Assembly: GCA_029007415.1 (NCBI GenBank)
Contig: JAQXHT010000018.1
Location: 1-9,095, forward strand
Length of the DNA: 9,095 bases
Source of the DNA: a bacterium
Lineage (GTDB): Bacteria; Bacillota_I; Bacilli_A; RF39; UBA660
Direction of reading: 5' to 3'
Both the position numbers and the translations under genes were made by a program. Under the pieces are notes generated by a model. That model was not told where the DNA came from. It did not search any database and saw nothing but the letters and a program-made list of their open reading frames with translations. Below, piece after piece: positions 5,730 through 9,095 of the stretch. Each line of letters opens with the position of its first letter. Positions within the stretch are counted from its first letter, which is position 1.

Positions 5730-7629
5730 AAATCTTATAATCATCTTCTAATGAGAATTCAACATTTTCTTCAATCCATTCTTTACGAGGTGGTACATCA
5801 TCTCCCATAAGAATTGATACTCTTTTTTCTGCTAGTTGGGCATCTTCTATTTTTACTCTGATTAGGGTTCTACTACCAGGTTTCATAGTTGTTTCACATA
5901 ACTGGTCAGCGTTCATTTCACCTAATCCTTTGTATCTTTGGACTTCACATTTTTTATTCTTTGTTTTCTCTTGCATTTCTTGAATAGTATAAGCGTACTC
6001 AATATTTTTACCACTTTGAATTTTAAATAATGGTGGAAGTGCTACATATAGTCTGCCATCTTCTATTAATGGTTTCATATAACGATAGAAGAATGTTAGT
6101 AATAGACACTGAATGTGACCTCCATCTTCATCGGCATCACTCATTATGATAACTTTGTTATATTCACAATCGTTTATATCAAAGTTAGAACCATATCCTG
6201 CTCCGATTGTATAAATCATCGTATTTATTTCTTCATTTTTTAAAATATCACTTTCTTTCGTCTTTTCGGTGTTTAAAACTTTTCCACGAAGTGGTAGTAT
6301 TGCTTGATAACGTCTATCTCTTCCTTGCTTAGCACTACCTCCTGCTGAATCTCCTTCGACTAAGAATAGTTCTTTTTTAGTTTTATCTCTACTTTGTGCT
6401 GGAGAAAGTTTACCAGATAAAGCACGTTCTTTTGTTACTCTGTTTTTTCCTTTTCGTGCTTCTTCTCTTGCTTTACGAGCGGCTTCTCTTGCTGTTTTAC
6501 TTTTTAAGGATTTATTAATTATGTCGGTTGCAACCATCTTATTTTCTTCTAAGAAGAATTGTAATTTTTCAGTTACTAGAGAATCAACGGCTGTTCTTGC
6601 TTGAGGTGTTCCTAGTTTTCCTTTAGTTTGCCCTTCAAATTGTAATAGCTCTTCTGGTATTTTCAAACTGATAATAGCGGTTAGTCCTTCTCTGACGTCG
6701 CTTCCTTCAAAAGCTTTTTCTTTTCCTTTAATAAATCCATTATTTCTAGCATAGTCATTAAAGACACGAGTTAATGCTGTTTTAAAACCGACTTCATGAC
6801 TACCACCATCACTAGTTTTAACGTTATTAACAAAAGAAACAATATTTTCTTGATAAGTATCCGTATATTGCATTGCAATATCTATTTCCATCTTATCTTT
6901 TATGCCTTCGAAAACTACTGTTTTATGAAGTATTTGTTTTCCTTCATTTAGATAATCAACGAATTCTTCTAAACCTTTTTCATAATGGAAAGTGGCATGA
7001 CGGTCATCTTCTAAATCATTTACTTCGATTGTTAAGCCTTTCAAAAGAAAAGCTGATTCTTGCATACGTTCACATATAGTAGTAAAAGAAAAGTTTATGG
7101 TTGAAAAAATGCTATCATCAGGTAAAAATCTAACCATTGTTCCTGTCTTATTGCTCGTTCCTATTTTCTTTAAAGGAGTAGCTACTTTTCCTCCATCTTC
7201 AAATCTAATAAAGTAGATACCTTTATCACGTTCAATAGTAACTTCCATCCATTTAGACAAAGCGTTTACAACACTTCCTCCGACACCGTGAAGTCCACCA
7301 GATACTTTATAGCCGGCTTCTTCAAATTTTCCACCTGCATGTAAAACGGTATAAATTACTTCAGGCGTTGGTTTTCCTGATGAATGCATACCAACTGGGA
7401 CACCACGTCCTTCATCTTTTACACTGATACTTTTATCTTCATGAATAGTTATTACTATTTTTTTACCATAACCGTTGATAGCTTCATCAATCGCATTATC
7501 AACTATTTCCCATACTAGATGGTGTAATCCTTTTTTATCTGTTGAACCAATGTACATACCAGGTCTTTTACGAACTGCTTCTAATCCCTCTAATATTTTT
7601 ATCGAATCGTCATTATATACTGTTGCCAT
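5728..7629 (-). CDS. parE: DNA topoisomerase IV subunit B
   Basis: ParE is the ATPase subunit of topoisomerase IV and pairs with ParC. The 633 residues are normal full length. The GHKL ATPase shows the catalytic Glu41 and Mg-binding Asn45 in EIVDNAIDEA, Asp72 in DEGRG, the ATP lid/G-loop GGLHGVGG (111-118), and the QTK loop (334-336) of the transducer. The TOPRIM domain has EGDSAGG with Glu425 and DADEDGGHI with Asp498, Asp500 and Asp502. The C-terminal QRYKGLGEMNADQL (564-577) is typical. PLRGKVLNTEK favours ParE over GyrB, as does the parC gene downstream. The start follows a strong AGGAGG with a 7-8 nt spacer. The gene leads the operon. Its leader contains a promoter near 7698-7726 and a hairpin plus U8 tract between promoter and SD, so expression may be attenuated. 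All catalytic residues checked are intact. Confidence 0.96.
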   Translation of the reverse strand: MATVYNDDSIKILEGLEAVRKRPGMYIGSTDKKGLHHLVWEIVDNAIDEAINGYGKKIVITIHEDKSISVKDEGRGVPVGMHSSGKPTPEVIYTVLHAGGKFEEAGYKVSGGLHGVGGSVVNALSKWMEVTIERDKGIYFIRFEDGGKVATPLKKIGTSNKTGTMVRFLPDDSIFSTINFSFTTICERMQESAFLLKGLTIEVNDLEDDRHATFHYEKGLEEFVDYLNEGKQILHKTVVFEGIKDKMEIDIAMQYTDTYQENIVSFVNNVKTSDGGSHEVGFKTALTRVFNDYARNNGFIKGKEKAFEGSDVREGLTAIISLKIPEELLQFEGQTKGKLGTPQARTAVDSLVTEKLQFFLEENKMVATDIINKSLKSKTAREAARKAREEARKGKNRVTKERALSGKLSPAQSRDKTKKELFLVEGDSAGGSAKQGRDRRYQAILPLRGKVLNTEKTKESDILKNEEINTMIYTIGAGYGSNFDINDCEYNKVIIMSDADEDGGHIQCLLLTFFYRYMKPLIEDGRLYVALPPLFKIQSGKNIEYAYTIQEMQEKTKNKKCEVQRYKGLGEMNADQLCETTMKPGSRTLIRVKIEDAQLAEKRVSILMGDDVPPRKEWIEENVEFSLEDDYKI

Positions 7630-7650
7630 AAAATTACCTCCTATCCGCTT

Positions 7651-7674
7651 AAAAAAAAGAGCATTTCATCTCTT
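7651..7674 (-). terminator. Terminator-like hairpin in the parE leader
   Basis: On the minus strand AAGAG (7674-7670) can pair with CUCUU (7661-7657) around an 8-nt loop. A T8 run (7658-7651) follows, two bases of which are shared with the stem. It lies about 20-45 nt upstream of the parE ATG, after the predicted transcription start. The stem is short with only two G-C pairs, so it may be a weak attenuator, a pausing or slippage tract, or nothing. No alternative anti-terminator is obvious. Confidence 0.35.
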
Positions 7675-7697
7675 GGTCCTTTAATTCTTTCGTTTTC

Positions 7698-7726
7698 ATT
7701 TTATCAAAAATTACCGTTTAAAGCAA
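7698..7726 (-). promoter_or_regulatory. Promoter of the parE operon
   Basis: On the minus strand TTGCTT (7726-7721) is followed after exactly 17 bp by TAAAAT (7703-7698), preceded by TGA, giving an extended -10 (TGnTAAAAT). Transcription would start near 7691, giving a leader of about 60 nt. Short inverted arms CGTTT/AAACG (7715-7719 and 7725-7729) flank and partly overlap the -35 box; their significance is unclear. Confidence 0.6.
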
Positions 7727-7786
7727 ACGTTTCTTACAAGTTATTTCTTAAATTTAATAATATTCGTACTAGTATAAATAAAGGTT

Positions 7787-7815
7787 TTGGTTAGATATGC
7801 TAGTTTCTATTATAA
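7787..7815 (+). promoter_or_regulatory. Candidate promoter of the transglutaminase-like gene
   Basis: TTGGTT (7787-7792) stands 17 bp before TTATAA (7810-7815), or 15 bp before TATTAT (7808-7813). The leader would be about 95 nt. Neither -10 reading is strong, and other weak boxes exist nearer the gene (TTGAAA...TATAGA around 7849-7875). Confidence 0.3.
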
Positions 7816-7823
7816 GAATAGAA
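7805..7823 (+). repeat. Perfect inverted repeat over the candidate promoter
   Basis: TTCTATT (7805-7811) and AATAGAA (7817-7823) are perfect 7-bp inverted arms with a 5-bp spacer. They cover the possible -10 element of the plus-strand gene. The size and symmetry fit a dimeric repressor site, but no regulator gene lies next to it, and the transcript could also simply fold here. Confidence 0.35.
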
Positions 7824-7917
7824 TATTAATATGTGTTTTAATGTCTTTTGAAAAGTTTTTTAGTTATTTATAGACAGAAAATAGCTTAGTTGCTAAAATT
7901 ATTATAAGGAGATGCAA

Positions 7918-8820
7918 ATGAAAAAGTTTATTGTTTTAATTTTATTTATCTGTTTATTTTTAATTACTTATACTTATCAAGATGAAATTTATAATGTTTA
8001 TATGTCTTTTGCTAGCAAGCCGAATGTAACTTTAAAGGAAAAGAATGACTATACTAGGAGTTATAGTTTCAAATATGTTTCTTTAACTGATAATTTTCTA
8101 CCAGAAACTTTAGAAGAAGTTCGAAATGTTTACTACACTATTTTAAATTCTGGTGTTGATGAATTTAGTTTTTATTGTAAAAAAGATACAACTTGTCTTG
8201 ATAATGTTAAAGCTCTTGCAAATGATCAGACTTCTTTATCAATAATTAATAATTACGTTCATCCTTTTAATAGTTTTAAGAGAATAACTACTAATTATGA
8301 TGAAACTAATAAAGTTACTGTTTCGATTGAACACAATTATAATGATAATGTACGAGAAATTGTTTTAAACAAGGTGAAAGAGATTGAAACAGAGATTTGG
8401 AACAATTCAATGACAGATAGAGAGAAGATAAAAGCTGCTCATGATTATATAATTAATCACAGTAGATATGATAAAGAGCGAAGTGATAACGGTATTATTA
8501 ATTATCAATCTGATATAGCTTATGGTCCTTTATTACAAGGTTACAGTCTTTGCGGTGGTTATACGGATGCAATGGAATTATTCTTAGAAGATTTAAGTAT
8601 TGAAAGCTACAAAATATCAAATGACAAACATGTTTGGAATGGGGTTTTTCTTGATGATACTTGGTATCACTTAGATCTTACTTGGGATGATCCTATTACC
8701 TCTAATAATCAAGATATTTTAGAATATACTTATTTTCTTGTTGGTAATGAGGCTTTAGAAAAAGCTGATAATAATCAACATAGTTTTGATAAAAGTATTT
8801 ACTTAGAATTCTCTAATTGA
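7918..8820 (+). CDS. Membrane-anchored or secreted transglutaminase-like protein
   Basis: The 300-residue product starts with two Lys and one hydrophobic segment (residues about 4-20), a signal anchor or signal peptide without a lipobox, so the rest is predicted to be extracellular. Residues about 155-260 form a transglutaminase-like (papain-fold) domain. The helix REKIKAAHDYIINHSRYD precedes GYSLCGGYTDAM with nucleophile Cys212, then KHVWNGV with His238 and DDTWYHLDLTWDDP with Asp253, completing a Cys-His-Asp triad. Such domains in Firmicutes act as proteases or cross-linking enzymes on the cell surface; the substrate here is unknown. Cys87 and Cys93 could form a disulfide. The ATG at 7918 has AAGGAG (7906-7911) at ideal spacing, while the in-frame ATG at 7912 overlaps that SD. 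The gene is divergent from parE, monocistronic, and its stop codon lies within its terminator. Confidence 0.85.
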   Translation: MKKFIVLILFICLFLITYTYQDEIYNVYMSFASKPNVTLKEKNDYTRSYSFKYVSLTDNFLPETLEEVRNVYYTILNSGVDEFSFYCKKDTTCLDNVKALANDQTSLSIINNYVHPFNSFKRITTNYDETNKVTVSIEHNYNDNVREIVLNKVKEIETEIWNNSMTDREKIKAAHDYIINHSRYDKERSDNGIINYQSDIAYGPLLQGYSLCGGYTDAMELFLEDLSIESYKISNDKHVWNGVFLDDTWYHLDLTWDDPITSNNQDILEYTYFLVGNEALEKADNNQHSFDKSIYLEFSN

Positions 8821-8831
8821 GAATTTTTTTT
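8807..8831 (+). terminator. Intrinsic terminator overlapping the stop codon
   Basis: AATTCTC (8807-8813) pairs perfectly with GAGAATT (8819-8825) around a 5-nt loop, and the T run extends through 8831. The TGA stop (8818-8820) lies at the loop/stem boundary, so terminating ribosomes would cover the hairpin. Confidence 0.75.
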
Positions 8832-8871
8832 ATTTCGTAATAAGTATTAAAAGGTTATTAGATAGAACAAA

Positions 8872-8891
8872 ACTGAAAACAAGTTTTCAGT
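8872..8891 (-). repeat. Perfect palindrome near the element's right end
   Basis: ACTGAAAAC (8872-8880) and GTTTTCAGT (8883-8891) are perfect 9-bp inverted arms with a 2-bp centre. On the minus strand the hairpin is followed by TTTGTTCT. It may be the terminal hairpin bound by a Y1 transposase, or a weak terminator for the tnpB/omega RNA transcript. Confidence 0.6.
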
Positions 8892-8996
8892 AGCCTTACC
8901 TCACGATAAGCCATTTCTGCTTCACAGAACTAAATTAGTTCTCCACAGACCAGTATCGGATGGTCGCCACCCTATTATTTTTCACTGAATTTTATT
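8872..8996 (-). ncRNA. Candidate TnpB omega RNA (reRNA) scaffold
   Basis: TnpB nucleases are guided by an RNA made from the 3' end of their own gene and the element's right end. The minus-strand sequence here is more GC-rich than its surroundings and folds repeatedly. GACCA/TGGTC pair (8948-8952 with 8961-8965), with an alternative GGGTGG/CCATCC pairing. AGAACTA/TAGTTCT pair (8926-8932 with 8936-8942). GGCUUAUC/GGUAAGGC pair across a GUGA tetraloop (8912-8905 with 8900-8893, one mismatch). The stretch GTGAAGCAGAAAT resembles the conserved part I recall upstream of the last hairpin in many tnpB 3' flanks. The RNA probably starts inside tnpB, and its guide would begin at the unplaced element boundary. 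Confidence 0.5.
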
Positions 8997-9095
8997 TTAA
9001 GTTAAGCTCTGCATATATATTTTTAAACCTTCAAACATTATATTCACGCTTGCGTTGAAATCTCTATCATGCTTTGTATGACACATTGGACATTC
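8997..9095 (-). CDS. tnpB: TnpB RNA-guided nuclease, C-terminal end (partial)
   Basis: Only the last 32 codons lie in the window; the gene continues past the right edge. The peptide begins ECPMCHTKHDRDFNASVNI. Cys-Pro-x-Cys is the second half of the TnpB four-cysteine zinc finger, and HDRDxNAS carries the third RuvC Asp (in HDRD). It ends EGLKIYMQSLT, a tail typical of IS200/IS605 and IS1341-type TnpB of Firmicutes. Nothing in this piece is broken, but whether the rest is intact cannot be judged. TnpB is an omega RNA-guided DNA nuclease that promotes retention of the element. The structured sequence directly after the stop is consistent with an active or recently active unit. Confidence 0.85.
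   Translation of the reverse strand, partial: ECPMCHTKHDRDFNASVNIMFEGLKIYMQSLT

Larger units (their letters stand above)
8872..9095 (-). mobile_element. Right end of an IS200/IS605-type (TnpB) element, partial
   Basis: The window's right edge contains the tnpB C-terminus followed by about 125 bp of hairpin-rich non-coding DNA, the normal layout at the right end of IS605/IS1341-type elements. The true boundary is probably somewhere between about 8835 and 8892; I cannot place the cleavage site from this sequence alone. The element sits just downstream of the terminator of the transglutaminase-like gene and does not interrupt a gene. Whether a tnpA is present cannot be seen. Confidence 0.7.

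Noticed and set aside
7912..7917. ATG at 7912 as start of the transglutaminase-like gene.
   Set aside because: It overlaps the AAGGAG SD; the ATG at 7918 has correct spacing.

Overview
The window is very AT-rich DNA with the standard bacterial code: TGG encodes Trp, and TGA is used as a stop at 1115-1117 and 8818-8820. The gene content fits an uncultured low-GC Bacillota, probably a Bacilli-type gut lineage. It holds topoisomerase IV genes in parE-to-parC order, a ylbD-ylbE pair known from Bacillus, and Shine-Dalgarno (SD) sites of the AGGTGAT/AAGGAG type. The lineage is inferred from gene content only; no rRNA or other marker is present.

Layout, left to right. Positions 1-280 hold a possible C-terminal tail of an upstream gene, a candidate promoter and an inverted repeat in front of an unrecognised plus-strand gene (281-1117). 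That gene runs tail-to-tail into ylbE and overlaps it by 24 bp. Everything from 1094 to 7629 lies on the minus strand. Its transcription order is parE (7629-5728), an uncharacterised 474-codon gene (5715-4291), parC (4281-1747), an intrinsic terminator (1744-1720), then ylbD and ylbE. A good extended -10 promoter sits upstream of parE. A terminator-like hairpin with a U8 tract lies between that promoter and the parE ribosome-binding site. A divergent intergenic region (7630-7917) separates parE from a membrane-anchored or secreted transglutaminase-like protein (7918-8820), which ends in its own terminator. The right edge holds the end of an IS200/IS605-type element: the last 32 codons of tnpB on the minus strand (8997-9095) and its structured 3' flank, a candidate omega RNA.

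How the genes fit together. ParE and ParC form the topoisomerase IV heterotetramer that unlinks replicated chromosomes. The most notable point is the gene of unknown function between them. It is stitched to both neighbours by the same junction, in which the stop codon is fused to the SD (TAGGTGATA), so it is very likely co-transcribed with both subunits. From memory, its central region resembles an uncharacterised family with a Gly-Thr-x-Trp-Cys motif seen in CPR/Patescibacteria and Firmicutes genomes; this was not checked by search. The other second-look items are the leader hairpin of the parE operon, the TnpB right end with its hairpins, the compact terminator/promoter overlap ahead of ylbDE, and the unrecognised first gene with an inverted repeat in its leader.
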